Source: Paraphaeosphaeria minitans (taxonomy: Eukaryota; Ascomycota; Dothideomycetes; Pleosporales; Didymosphaeriaceae). Taken from it: a DNA stretch of 64,000 nucleotides. Shown one piece after another: positions 44,659 through 56,941 of this stretch. The notes under the pieces are model-generated. The model did no database searches. It was not told the DNA's origin and worked only from the letters and a program-made list of their open reading frames with translations. A program made the translations under genes and the position numbers. Within the stretch, counting starts at the first letter, position 1. Every line of letters starts with the position of its first letter. The stretch lies in the NCBI GenBank assembly GCA_015832175.1, contig WJXW01000001.1:4340001-4404000 (forward strand), written 5' to 3'.

Positions 44659-47600
44659 TTACTGCCAGCCTCCCATGCTCGGGGCACCAGCGCCAAAATG
44701 AGGCTGACCACCGTACCCAGGGCCGCCGCTCAGGCCCAAGCCAGGATCCATAAAGGTTTGCGCCCATTCCTCGCCACCAAAGATCTCGTCGAAACTCATG
44801 TTGGTGGGGTTCTGACCAGGTATCTGGGGTGGCGGAGGACCGTGCACACCTGGTTGCGGGTGGAAACTACGGTGCTGGGCACCTTGCATGAGATACATGG
44901 GCATAGGCCCCAAGAGCTGTACCTCATGGTCTGGCCGCCCTGATCCTGTGCGTACATTAGCCATAGGGCTTGGTGTATACGATGCCGGACTGGGTTTGAT
45001 GTCAATACCGGTGTATTGTGGAGGTAGTTGTGCCATGATCGGTGAGCCATGCTTGAACTGGTAGGCTTGAGGGTGACTCTCTTCAAAAGTAGTCATGGGC
45101 TGGTTTGGATATGCTAACGGATCTGCGGACGGGAACATCAAAGTGTTCATGTCGACATTGAGTCCCGATGCATCAGCCACAGTCGTCAACGGCGACCCGG
45201 CGAAAGGCTGGCCGGGGCGTGTATGCGGCCCAGACGCTAAACCATAGCTGCCAAGACTGCTGGGAGTGGCTGACGTCGGAGTGAGACTCGGCGTTTGATC
45301 GAAACAATCGGAGCCTGGCGTAGCGGCATTGAAACGGTCTATCCCCAGGCTGGAAAGATGACCTTGAGACAAGGGGAGTGTCGCCTTGCCATTCGGCGGC
45401 AAAGTTTCCGGGAACGTTGATGCTCGTCTAACGCCCATTGCGATGAAGTCCGAATCCTGCTTTAGCGCATGCGGCCGGGCATGCATCGATTGCGGTGAAC
45501 TCGCTTGTCGACGTTTCTTGTTGTCAGTCGGCGCAACCGCACCTCCACGCTTTACAGACTCGGGCAGTCTGTCGAATATACTCTATGACGACATTAGCAT
45601 GATATTCGCAACGTTGCACGTTCTCCGAATGCACCTACGTTCAATGTCTCTGAGCATCTATCCGCTGCGAGGCTCCGTTTGGCAAAATAATCAAGAAGCT
45701 CCTTTCCTTCGAGAGCATCCCGGAAAAGCTCCCGACTAGTCTGGCTCGTCGGATTCTCTAGCACAAAATAGAGAATAGAAATGATGGAGAAAAATGTGGT
45801 GTACATGGAAAACCAGTACGCACCAACGAGCAGGCCTCGTTTCTTCATCTCTGCTGAGATGTGTATGATGTTGCGCGATACGCTGATACACGCAGACGCA
45901 CAGGCGAATGCTCGTTGGTCGACCGAGGCTTTGCTACGTTCTGAGCTCGACACGTAGTGCAAGAAGGGCCGATACAAAAGAAGTTGAGCGTGAGCGAATG
46001 CCATGCGCAGGAGTTGCTGAACTCTGCTACATCGTCAGCCATAAGGACCGTCTTCGGTTGGGTGTCACTCACCGTAGAATGATGGTGGGGGCTTCACCGC
46101 CGGGCCTGAGCGCCATCGGAAGCTCGTCAAGCCATTGCTGCATGCTTTGTTCGATTTCCCGAATCTTGGCGTAGCTCACCGAGTAAGTGACCGAGTGCTT
46201 GCCGCCAGACTGTGTACCTTTTGTAGGATACACATATTTACAAATCTTGCTTAGAATCCGCACAATCTTCACATGGGCATTCGAGGCGTGCATGATGGAA
46301 ATCTTACCCTCTGGCATGGGCAAAATTTCTGTTGCCGTGATGTATTCGTCGTCGACTTCGGTTGGGTAGTCTTGGTCGACATCTTCGTCTTCGATGAAAT
46401 GAGGCAGACCTAGCATGGCACCGACATAAGTGTCCATTCTCCAGATGGCCCAGAACAATCGTTTGCGCGTTTCGGCTTCTATCGGTGTGAAATTGACGTT
46501 GAACGACCGGTGCATTCCCATTCGGATGGCAGAGCGTAGGGCGACACCGATGTAGGAATAACACGTGGACAGCTTGGCTGTGCTCTGGAGGAACTGTATC
46601 ATGAAGACGATGGCTTGAAGGGATGTCACATCGCGGCAGTCGGTGACGTCTAGTAGCTGACGCGACGCTCGGAAATACTTGTACCTGAAACAGTTTAGCT
46701 TGGGAAGATTGAAACGGTGTTGTCGACGTACCCTTCATCAGCAGCCCCCTCGACTCCGGCAAGCTCTTGATTGTTGATCTTGGGGAAGAGCGAGCCCAGG
46801 GCCAGCACGGCGTATAGCAGCGGCAGGAAAGTATTTTCGGCATTGCCGTAGTTCTCGGGCGTTATCTCATATATGCGATCGAGCGACTTGTAAAATGATG
46901 GCAAATGCACGACGCGGAGCATGGCACTAGCATCAACCAGGGCACTTTCGCACAGAGTTCGCGCAATCTTCTTGGGTGGGAGGTCAGTTCCAGCTGGAAG
47001 GACTGTGGAGTCGGCAGGTGAGGGATGAGCGGAGTTCGGGGAATCTAGCACTTGGGACGGTGGCCGATATTTGAACAACGAGGCAGACGGGGCTTTGCCG
47101 CCGATTATGTCTCCGTATTCCTGCTGTATTCTTCGCATGAAACTGAGGCCGGATGAGTGGCCGTGGTAGTCCCAATTGCCATCCTCATCAAGGTCTAAAT
47201 TACCGGTAGCTTTTACCATGGATTCAAGATGCGAGTCGGAGGCATCGTGAGGCCTGGCTGGGTCATGGCGACGCGGTGCGCTGGGTGGTTCCGGGACGGG
47301 TTGCGGTCGGGAATGGGAAGCGGGGAAGTGTGGTAGCATGCCACTTTGCAAATGAGCGTCAATGCTGGCATCACCGATGTCCAGAGTGGGAAAGACAAGA
47401 GACAGTATCGTCTTTGCTCGTTTTAGCTGTGTCTCGAGCGCCTCGATGTACTGCGGTGCAGCGGTTCGGCGTCGATTGGAGGGCTGGTCGTAAGTACATT
47501 CTGGATCCGGGTTACCGAATGCGCAGCGATGGGGCGCATGGAACAGGTCAGAGGCTCGGAGGTGGTGCGGGCTTACCATAGCTATATACAGTGCAATGGG

Positions 47601-47903
47601 TGCAAGGTTGCTTGCCGTCGCATTTGATTTTCTTGCGGCGACACTCATCGCTGTGGGGGGTAAGGGTTTTGTCAACACTGCGCTGCACAGCCTCAATCGG
47701 CACGCTGGAACGTACCATGCGCGAGTTACCCGCCTTCGCTTCTGCATCGGCCCTGTGGCTGTCTTGTGTGGCTGTTCCTCGCCATCGTCGTTGATTGGCG
47801 ACGTCTGGTCGTCTGCGTCGGGAGTTTGTTCAAACTGTGCTGCAGCGTCACGGGCAGCGTCAGAGGCATGGACGTCAACGGCCGGGGAGGGGGAGGCATC
47901 CAT
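44659..47903 (-). CDS. Zn2Cys6 transcription factor, CTF1/Far family
   Basis: Six exons: 47903-47716, 47650-47577, 47500-46732, 46684-46073, 46026-45639, 45582-44659, giving 984 residues. After a basic RRRVTRA comes a complete zinc cluster, Cys 63, 66, 73, 79, 82 and 89 (CDECRRKKIKCDGKQPCTHC); each of the first two introns interrupts it. A coiled-coil-like linker follows (YIEALETQLKRAKTILSLVF). The fungal-specific activator domain includes RKRLFWAIWRMDTYVGAMLG. The C-terminus is Pro/Gly/Gln-rich and contains FPSADPLAYPNQPMTTFEE and LLGPMPMYLMQ, which I associate with cutinase transcription factor 1 and the fatty-acid regulators FarA/FarB. It is therefore expected to switch on lipid-ester hydrolysis and beta-oxidation genes in the presence of fatty acids; the exact paralogue is not resolved. 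Confidence 0.93.
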
Positions 47904-48125
47904 AGTGTGGCACGCAGTTGGGGCATCGCAGACGGGGAGAGGCGCAGGCTAAGAAGAATTCAATCAGTTTCCTCGGCTGGGATTGACTAAGCGGCGGGGA
48001 GGGGCGGTGGGAGTGGCTATCCACTGAATCAGAGGCCAGGTGGATCCGTGGGCAAGGGCGGAACTGGAGTAGCGCCGAGCCTTTGAGCGTTGGCAATTCG
48101 GAGTCGTCCGCTTGACTGACGGACG

Positions 48126-48275
48126 CTTGACTGACGCTTGACGATTGACGGTTGACGGTTGACGGTTGACGATGGACGAGCAGGCGCAGGCGCAGGCGTA
48201 GGATCAGGATCAGGCGCAGGCACAGGCACAGGCACAAGCACAAACACAGGCAGAGGCGCCGGCGCAGGCGCAGGC
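48126..48275 (+). repeat. Adjacent heptamer and hexamer repeats
   Basis: 48126-48174 repeats TTGACGG/TTGACTGACGC. 48180-48275 is a degenerate CAGGCG/CAGGCA hexamer array. They lie 220-370 bp upstream of the CTF1-like start codon. Confidence 0.8.
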
Positions 48276-49062
48276 AGAAGGGTCGGTGATATGAGAGGAA
48301 GAATGCAGTTTCCAGCATGGCATGGAGACGTGAGATTGGGCAGTCCAGGCAGCAGAGCAATTGGACAGGCACGGCGGAAAGGACGACTGCGCCCGCCAAG
48401 CGCTCGCTTATCTGCAGCCCGGGTTGCAAGCTGTGGCGTCACAGCGCATTGTTGGGCGTTGATGCCAATCTGCAATCTGCAAAGAGGGGAACCCGCAGAG
48501 AAGCCACCACTGCCACAGGTTCACCGAGACGTCAGGAGCGAGCACCTTGGCGCTTGGGCCGATGCGTCGCCGTCTGCAAGGCTCGCTCTGGTGGTAGATT
48601 GTCACCAGTGCCGCCAGTAGGTAGCCTACCAGTGCCCGTCTGGTAGGCAGACTCCCTATACGACACAGGAGGGTTGCAGCGAGGGTGCAGTGACGGGGCA
48701 GCGCGGGGGCAGCGAACAACGATCGTCTGTTCCATTGCAGGCTGTCGCGCAGAATGACTTTCCTGCCCTGCTGGTTGCTGGCCGCTGGCCGGCACCGTCA
48801 GGCTGATGCTGCTTCGGGCATCGATCGGCACGGATAACGGTGCCGAAGTCGTTGATGGCGTGTTGGCGCCTCGTGGGAGCCAAGACGCCCTTGCCCTCTC
48901 TCGGACCCGCGCTCGCTCTCAGCCAGCGTGCGAGGATCCGAAGCCCTTTTCCCACCCCCACCGCTCCCACCAGCCTTTCTCAAGCCACCCATGGCGTCAC
49001 CCATGGGGGATGGAATGTGACCGAGGGGGCAGCCACCCCGGCACACTGCACAGTGCACGCTA

Positions 49063-49103
49063 TACTGCACACTGCACTGCACACTGCACTGCACACTGCA
49101 CAC
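49063..49103 (+). repeat. ACTGCAC tandem repeat
   Basis: Alternating ACTGCAC and ACTGCACTGCAC units in noncoding DNA, partly palindromic through TGCA. Confidence 0.8.
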
Positions 49104-52100
49104 ACATTGCACCGTTCCCCTTGCGGAACAGGTGCACCGCAGACTGCACCTTGGACGTCGCAGTCTCTCGTGCTGTTGCCATGGTCAGCTGTCCTCTCGC
49201 CTTGCCCTCCAACCTTGGCTTCTCCTGGGAACTGCTCCATGCCATGGCTACCCCAACCTTGCTGCCCAGCTTCTGTGCCTTGTATCGCTCCCTTCCCGCC
49301 TACTTTCGGCTCCGAATTCAGTGCGCCCACCCCCAACACGACGCAGTGCCCAAAACGCGTGCATCCTTGCACAACCATCCTGAAGTGTCCAAGACAATTC
49401 CCATTGGCACCAGCCAAGGGCCACGTATTCCCTGTAGACTAGCTATGCTTCCAAGTCCTCAGGTGCTTTGCTCTTGGGATTGTGGAAATCTAGGTATCGT
49501 ACCTTGAGACTTCCAACCCAGACGGCCCCAAGGTTTGGCCTTGTGCATGTCTTTCTCTCCCCGGGGGCCTGACTCCCATGCGGCTGAAGCAATCCATCTA
49601 TTTCCGTGGCCCGGAGATACCTACAGTGGTCAGTCACCGAACTCGTCGTGCCAAGTCGTGCCCGTTCCTGCTACTGCTAGAACGACTCCAATTTCTGACC
49701 AACATCTTGGTAAGAAGAACCCCCCAGCTGCTCGCGCCCGTGGTTTGGAAGCCCTAGGTTTTCTAGCGCCCTCCCATGCTTCGCCAGCATAGGGACGTTA
49801 CGGATTACGTACTAGCCAGGTGCGCTAGCTGCTCGGGGAAGCCCTGGCGAGTCACCGCCACGGCACTCGCCTCAATCGCGAGTGCGCTCTCGGACATGGA
49901 ACGGACCCTCGGTCGGCGATGCGAGCTGATCCGATGTGCTTTGTGAATCGAGAGTAGCCATCACAGATCGCCCGCTTCTCTGCTTCGCCGTGTCCCAAAA
50001 AAAAACCTCAAACCCAAGCCTGCACCGCCTGCCACCCTCCATTCAACTGTGCATCAGCCGGCAAGTCCCCGCGCACAACGCTCGCGGATGTCCTGTTGGG
50101 TATCTACCCTCGTGTGAATTCTTCCTAGTAGGGAAGGAGCGCCGGCACGCCTCGCAATCTTTCGCTCGCTTAACCTGAGATGGGTACATGCCTCGGATCA
50201 GGCCACAATTAAAGTATTGCTTTTTTGTGGGCATGGGCTATTCTCGTATCCGTACATTCCAAAGCGGTGCGGAGAGTTCCACCCATGTACCAAGTAGCGC
50301 TGGAGAAACGCGCTCTTGTTGCGGTTAAATGGGTCCTCTGCCGGGACAATTGCGGTGGAATGGGGGCACGCAGCAATGGCAACCCTTCATCTCCGCGCCT
50401 GGTAGATAGGTGGTCCCGAACATGGAATGGTGCCGTCTGGGGCTCTAACGGCATGGTGCAATCGCTTCCCCGGGTGCTGAGGCTGATTGCAAGCTCCACT
50501 GCTCCAACCGACCAGCGCGGGAAAGAAGCGGAGGTTCGTTTCCCATAGGAAGGTGTCGGTGTCTTCATGTACCCTGCTCCCGGTGACATGGCTTCACAAC
50601 GTCCCATTTCAAAAAGCAGCTGAAAGCAGATTTCCTGGATGCTGATGTCGTCCGCTCCATGACGTAGGTACGAAGTGTACGATGCGGCACAAGCTCGATT
50701 TTCACACTAGCAGTCGATTCCTATGCGCTGGTGGTGTGCGGACCTCGAGGCGAACCGCCGATAACGAATCCATATACCGAAGCGACGGTACTGCCTTGAT
50801 TGGTGAGTGAGGCTGATTTGTCGGCCATCATCGGTGTCCACACTTCCCATCAGCAGCGCACCTGATCAGAACAGCCTTGTTGATTCACATCGCGTAGCGA
50901 GGTGAGATCTCTTGAAGCAAGCTCATCACGACCCGATACAAGTCGAAGCCTGTGTCTGGAGAAGGGGCGCTACGCAATGTCCATGACCGCGCGAACCCGT
51001 GTTCCAGCTGGCATCGAAGGCGCCTTCGTGAGTGAAGGTAAGAACACAGACAGCCTGTAAGCACGAAGCTTTGTTGATACCCCAACTCAATCGGGTTTGT
51101 GAGGATGCGCTGAACTGAGATGGGTCACACGCCTAACTGTAAGCACACTTATTTGGAATGTCTTAGCCAACCTTCCCTGTGACCAGGATGATGAGAATAC
51201 AGCTTGATTCAAGCCGCCGACACGGTAACAAAATGATCCTCGTCCTGTGTAGTGACTGGGTAGGATCTTCGGTCATTGTTCACTAAACAGCTATCAACAA
51301 TAGACTCCGAAAACGACGCGCTTGTCGCCAACTCCATCGGCACGAGATCCTGGTCGGTATGCGGATCGTGCAGGATGGCGATGCTGACGGTAGGACATCG
51401 TAGTTTCCCGGAGAAGTTGGAGCACCTGGTCGATATCGGTAACAGTGAGCCTGCCCGAGCCCAATCTAGGCAGCCCGCATTGAAGGCTTGACGACTTCGC
51501 ACGGAGCATGAGAAGGGAATTCGATGTGGATGCGGACGTACTCAAGACTGGAAAGAGCGAGCTTGAAAATGAGTAATACGTAATGCGCAATGCGCAATGG
51601 CGAATATGGCGCGATGGGAAACGAGTTGAATCAATCCATACCGCGAGCCGACTAGGCATGGTAATCACCTCCCTTCTCCTGTATGTTCAACGTCGTCCTA
51701 TCTATGACAAAATGACAGCGTCAATTGTTATCGAACCAGGCAAGGCGCAGGGCGTCCAAGTGTTCATGCTGTGCATACCCGTCAGTCACGCGTGATTAGA
51801 CTTTGTGTATTCAGATCGGCTCCCAACAGCCTTGGGAACAATCTGCGCGTGTGCGAAATACACGATTGTAGCGAGTGCAGTGAAGCTCCCAGAAGCTGCA
51901 CTAGAGGGGTCGATTCAACTGGCAGAACCAAAAGAGTGCGGCGTTGGTGAGCGGCGGGATTCAGAACTTGCTGCAGGAAGTACATCCCTTACTTGTTTGA
52001 AGGACGTGTCATTACACGGAAAGTACGTTGTGTTGATAGCAGTCGAAGTTGACGATGATGAGGCAGCGACGAGTGCGCGTCGCTAACCGCATCCGCATCA

Positions 52101-52232
52101 TCACGTAAGCGCACACAGTCGCTCTCGCCTATTTCGCGCTGCCAAGCCCACATTGGCTTCGAGGCGCGCGACTTTGGATTTCTCTTCCGACTGCAACGAC
52201 CATACTAACACCCAGCACCACCCCCGAGCATC

Positions 52233-53228
52233 ATGTCGACCTTCGAGCCCGTCATTGTACGTACGCCTGCTACGAGCACTTGCAAACCACAGCCCCGGCT
52301 GAGCACTCGTCGCTGAGTCGCTATAAAATCCTACCGCGCCGCAACGAATCTGGGACATGGATTTTGGCTAACAATGGCGAAGGTCATCGACGGCAAGGGC
52401 CACCTGCTCGGCCGCCTTGCCAGCACTGTTGCAAAGCAGCTGCTTAACGGCCAGAAGGTCGTTGTCGTGCGATGTGAAGCCCTCAACATCTCCGGCGAGT
52501 TCTTCCGCGCGAAGTGTACGTCTACCCGAACCGATCCTCGAATTGCATCGCCCTGGACCAGAGCCAACCTCAAATATGTGGAGATGGGGACTATTGGAGG
52601 GCTGTCTCTGCGTTGCAGACGCCATGCGATCGCTTACCTATCCAAACATTGACTGACAATTTGTTATAGTGAAGTACTCTGCTTTCCTTCGCAAGCAGAC
52701 CCGTTTCAACCCCACCCGTGGAGGTAAGAGGCTTTCCATCCGGTGTTGAATCCAGCGCGGACTCTAATTGCTGCTAGGTCCCTTCCACTTCCGCGCTCCC
52801 TCCAAGATGTTCTGGCGTACCGTCCGTGGCATGATCCCTCACAAGACCCCTCGTGGTAACGCCGCCATGGAGCGCTTGAAGACCTTCGAAGGTGTTCCCC
52901 CGCCCTATGACAAGAAGAAGCGCGTCGTCGTTCCCCAGGCCCTCCGTGTGCTCCGCCTGAAGCCCGGCCGCAAGTACTGCACTGTCGGCCGTCTCGGCCA
53001 CGAGTTCGGCTGGAAGTACCAGGACGTTGTCTCTCGGTATGTTAGGACCCATTACCCAGAGAGGAATCTGGCTAACGTTGGATGTGTAGTCTTGAGGAGC
53101 GAAGGAAAGCCAACGGTGCCGCGTACCACGAGAAGAAGAAGCAGGCACGCAGGCAGCTTGCCCAGGCCAAGAAGGACGCGAAGGTTGATACCAAGGTCAC
53201 CGAGCAGCTCGCTCAGTACGGCTACTAG
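52233..53228 (+). CDS. RPL16: 60S ribosomal protein uL13 (L16/L13a)
   Basis: Large-subunit ribosomal protein of 202 residues. Five exons: 52233-52256 (eight codons, MSTFEPVI), 52383-52515, 52670-52723, 52778-53036, 53090-53228. The joined protein reads [35 protein letters not shown], then [59 protein letters not shown] and [20 protein letters not shown], colinear with fungal uL13 to the usual end. The very short first exon and the intron density (126, 154, 54 and 53 bp) are typical of fungal ribosomal-protein genes. The ATG at 52374 that opens the second exon's frame is not used, because the acceptor AG (52381-52382) lies after it. Confidence 0.97.
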
Positions 53229-54023
53229 ACGGGGACGGGTGATGAGCAGCGACGGCGTGAAATGCATTGGTCTTGTGGGAATTTTTCGACCTCCAAGTAT
53301 CTTTCGACCATCGGTCAGGGTGTCCAGGCAAAAAGAGCTTCAAAGTGCTCACGAGTTCATGGGTTCCTTCACGGTCAGATACTGTCTCCCGAATAGAAGA
53401 AACACAATATGAAAACCTCGGGGCTGCACGGGTTCGGTAATGTCATGGAGTTGGTTCTGTCAATAATGATATCCATGTCTGACATTTGGCGTTCCAGTGA
53501 TGATGCGTGGTGCACCTCGAACTGTACATCAAGCGAAAAGATGAGCGTTGTCCGCACTCCAGGCACGGACCGATGCCGCTGGAGGAAGGGAGCTGGGGCC
53601 AATCGAGTGACGAATGACCTCGGCTACGTCGCATCGGTTGCGTCTCAGCTACCCCAATCGTACTTACCCCAGCTTTCAACACCGCTTCGCATCCTCAGTC
53701 AACATTTCTGCTACACACTCTTCGCTTGTAATCTGCTTGATCTGCACCAGGCGGTTTGCTTGACAAAGGATCTATCCCTTGTTGTCATTGACATATTTGC
53801 ACGCTCAAAGGTCAAGCATTGGACTCCGGAAGTGCTCCCCATCCCCGCAACGAGCTTATACCTTCGCTTTCCGACGATTCCCACGTACGCGCAACGTTCA
53901 AAATACACTTGGTGTTAACAACCGAGCCGCCGCACCACCTCTATAGCTAAAACTGTTCCAATCTTGTCGATAGCCACATCGACCCTACCCCGCGACCCCG
54001 CCATCTAAACATCTACAGGCGCA
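53229..54023. other. Intergenic region
   Basis: 3' flank of uL13 and promoter of the acyl-activating enzyme. The 169-residue plus-strand frame at 53409-53918 (ATG start) has no recognisable content and is left out as unsupported. Confidence 0.5.
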
Positions 54024-55899
54024 ATGAGTCCCATTGAACGGCTACAGAAGCTTGCTTCACATTTCACATCAGCAACACCAGTTCCAGGGCCTGCCACCAA
54101 GATACACCCTGGAGATAGCCATGAGTACCACCACAGGAACAACTACCACACATTGTCGCCAACAGGCTTGCTTTGGCGTGCGGCGTGTATAGAACCGCAC
54201 GTATGCTCCGTCCTACCTATCCCGTCTTGTTCTCTTAAGATCAGGCTAATCAGGTAACGCATCACTTAGGCCACAGCAATCTATCACAAAACGGCAAATG
54301 ATAAGATCCTGCGACGCTCGTATCTTGAGATGGCCGACCGGGCGCGCGGCTTCGCTTACTACCTTCGCAAGCACAACTACAAGCGCGTCGGACTGCTTTG
54401 CACAAATACGCCCGCTTTCCTCGAAGCACTGTTCGGCATCGCAGCTGCTGGCTCCGTCTCGGTCGCCGTAAATTACCGGCTGAAGACCGACGACATATCG
54501 TATATTTTCCAGCATTCGGATGTCGATCTCATAATCGCGGACTATGAGTTTGAGGAATTGTTAGGACAATATAAAAATGAGAGATCCACCGTCAACATCA
54601 TCGTCGATACAGATACGGATGCGACAGAGGGCGAACTAAGCGGACCATTTGACGATGCGGTGCTTGAAGGCCTCACGTACGACCACGAGAATGGATCCAA
54701 GGGATGGGCGGACCTCGAAACGCAAGCAAAAGATGAGGAGAGCGTCATAGCATTGGCGTACACGAGCGGTACCACAGCACGCCCTAAAGGTGTCGAATAC
54801 ACGCACCGGGGATGCTATCTCGCGGCAATGGGCAACGTTATCGACTCTGGGCTCAACTTCCACAAAGGCCGAGCCAAGTACCTTTGGACTCTTCCCATGT
54901 TCCACGCGACTGGCTGGACGTTTCCCTGGGCCATCACGGCGGTGCGCGGGACGCATTACTGCCTCAGGAAGATTGACTACCCAGAGATCTGGAGACTCTT
55001 GAAAGAAGAAGGTATCACCCACTTCAACGCCGCACCTACTGTGAACACTTTGTTGTGCGCAGCGAAGGAAGCGGAGAAACTGCCCAACCCCGTGCACGTC
55101 ACTGTTGCAGCAAGCCCGCCATCAGCATGGCTCTTCGAACAAATGACGAATCTAAATCTGCATCCGGTACACGTTTATGGCCTCACAGAGACATATGGCC
55201 CGATAACGAAGGGATATTATATGCCGGACTGGGAAGAGCTCCCCGAGAAAGAGAAATATGCAAAGATGGCGAGGCAGGGACACGGTATGGTCATGTCACT
55301 ACCCGCTCGTGTCATCAAGACGGAAGAACCCGAAGGTGTCCTTATCGATGTCGAGAGAAACGGAAAGGAAATTGGGGAGATTGTCTTCCAGGGTAACATT
55401 TGCGCGAAGGGTTATTACAAGGACGCAGAAGCGACCAGAAAGCTCTGGGCCGGCGGCGTGAGCCATTCAGGCGACCTTGCCGTCTGGCATCCAGACGGCG
55501 CAATCCAAATCTTGGACCGAGCGAAAGACATTATTATCTCAGGTACTCCTTATTACTTTCATTCTGCCTCCGTTTGCTAACCCCTCCACAGGCGGCGAAA
55601 ACATCTCTTCTGTCGCACTCGAATCAATGCTCGCAACACACCCCTCCATTCTCGAAGTCGGGGTCGTTGCCGTCCCCGACTCGCACTGGGGCGAGCGACC
55701 CAAAGCATTCGTCACCATGAAAGACGGCCGTTCTCTGAAACCCGACGAAGTCATCGCCTGGGCGAAGGAGAATAGCAATATCAGCAGATTCATGGTGCCG
55801 AGGGAAGTAGAGGTAGTGCACGAGCTGCCAAAGACGAGCACGGGGAAGTTGAAGAAGAACGTCCTTCGAGAGTGGGCAAGGGGAAAGGATGCTAGTTAG
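54024..55899 (+). CDS. AMP-binding acyl-CoA synthetase (acyl-activating enzyme)
   Basis: ANL-superfamily ligase that adenylates a carboxylic acid and transfers it to CoA. Three exons: 54024-54200, 54270-55542, 55592-55899, 585 residues. Motifs in order: P-loop LAYTSGTTARPKGVEYTHRG (about 221-240; the usual Gly after TT is Ala), FHATGWTFPW, the A5 motif VYGLTETYGP, A7 HSGDLAVWHPDGAIQILDRA, A8 KDIIISGGENISS (spliced within the Gly pair), and the catalytic Lys in ELPKTSTGKLKKN near the end. This layout is that of medium-chain or aromatic acyl-activating enzymes. The C-terminus GKDAS is not a peroxisomal PTS1, so a cytosolic place is likelier. Substrate unknown. Sits 0.8 kb downstream of uL13 on the same strand. 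Confidence 0.94.
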
Positions 55900-56941
55900 A
55901 CGACCGGAGAAGAAAAGATGTGAATATAGGGCGGAGATGAGTGCACGTGAATAAGAGGAAAAATCTGAATCGAGTCTATCTGTTGCGCCGATGATAACCC
56001 CGGGTACTAATTTATGTGTCTTTCTCCATCAGCTACGACATACACCACCCCTGTCTTAGCTCACACTGAATTTGTACCCGCACCGTGGTTTTACCAAACG
56101 CCCCAGACACCACTTTCTCACGAGGTCGTCGCGCACGCTGGACGGGGTGTCACGCAGCGCGAGGAGAGGAAGCGCGAAAGCTCGTAGGCGTCGTCGAGCC
56201 AGATGGACACGGAGACGCCCTGGGGCCAAGGAGAGGAGGAAAGGGCGACCAGGCGCGAAGCGAAAACTTTGCAGCAGCGATGGCAGAAGCGTTCAGTGCG
56301 TGGGCGAGGTTGCTGCTGTGGATGAGGCGTACTGGGACGCCGGGAGGCAAAAGTGTTTCGCCAGGGAGAGTTTCTTTTTTTTTTGGTCTCGTATGAAATC
56401 TCTTCTTCATGGTGAGCTTTTCGGTATTTTCTTTCCCCATGATGATGATGATGATATTTCTTTTTTTTTGCTGGATAGAATTCGAGTCAGGTTGAGGTGA
56501 GGTTGGTCTGGTGAAGCTTGGTGCGTGAAGAGAGACCGTGAGCTAGACTCCTAACGTATGGTTGAGGGGAGTGGATGGCTTGACAGACCGATTAAGCTCT
56601 CTCTCTCTCTCTCTCTCTACCTACCACACTCAGGTTCGGCTTCAACTATTGTAAATGCCCCACCCAGCAGCACCACCGTCGCTAATACTGTTTAGCAAAC
56701 CACCTTCAGTGCAATCATGAATACGTGAAGAATGCACTTGATCCATTACTTGTCTATCCATATTTGCGCAGTCAATCACTGTTGTGAATATTCGAAATGT
56801 TGCATCATGGTAAGATTAGGGGGACATATATTCCAACAAACACTAGCTACTTTCTGCTACCTATGACAGGGACCGTTCCTCCACCGTATTACCATTATCC
56901 TGTCTATTCCGGCGCTGAATTTTTTGGAGTTCTCCGTCCAT
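55900..56941. other. Intergenic region between convergent genes
   Basis: Contains a (CT)n tract and T-runs (56378-56387, 56461-56470). ORFs of about 100-140 residues overlap on both strands at 56.07-56.50 kb and are Arg-rich; no recognisable protein. Confidence 0.5.
56597..56618 (+). repeat. (CT)n microsatellite
   Basis: About eleven CT dinucleotides followed by ACCTACC, in noncoding DNA. Confidence 0.85.

Larger units (their letters stand above)
47904..52232. other. Long intergenic region
   Basis: 4.3 kb with no supported gene. Near the CTF1-like promoter are repeats at 48126-48275. At 48.8-49.5 kb GC-rich ORFs overlap on both strands and contain a CACTG repeat. 49.8-52.1 kb has short ORFs without recognisable content. 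The last 130 bp are the promoter and C/A-rich leader of the uL13 gene. Confidence 0.5.

Noticed and set aside
48806..49507. 233-residue plus-strand ORF with His/Ala/Cys repeats
   Set aside because: Built over the ACTGCAC repeat; open in overlapping frames on both strands and without a recognisable domain.
52257..52669. snoRNA hosted in the uL13 introns
   Set aside because: A CTGA occurs near the end of the second intron, but no matching C box (TGATGA) or terminal stem is visible in the first two introns.
53409..53918. 169-residue ATG-started plus-strand ORF after uL13
   Set aside because: No domain, signal or conserved-looking segment; an overlapping minus-strand ORF is equally open. Retained only as unsupported intergenic content.
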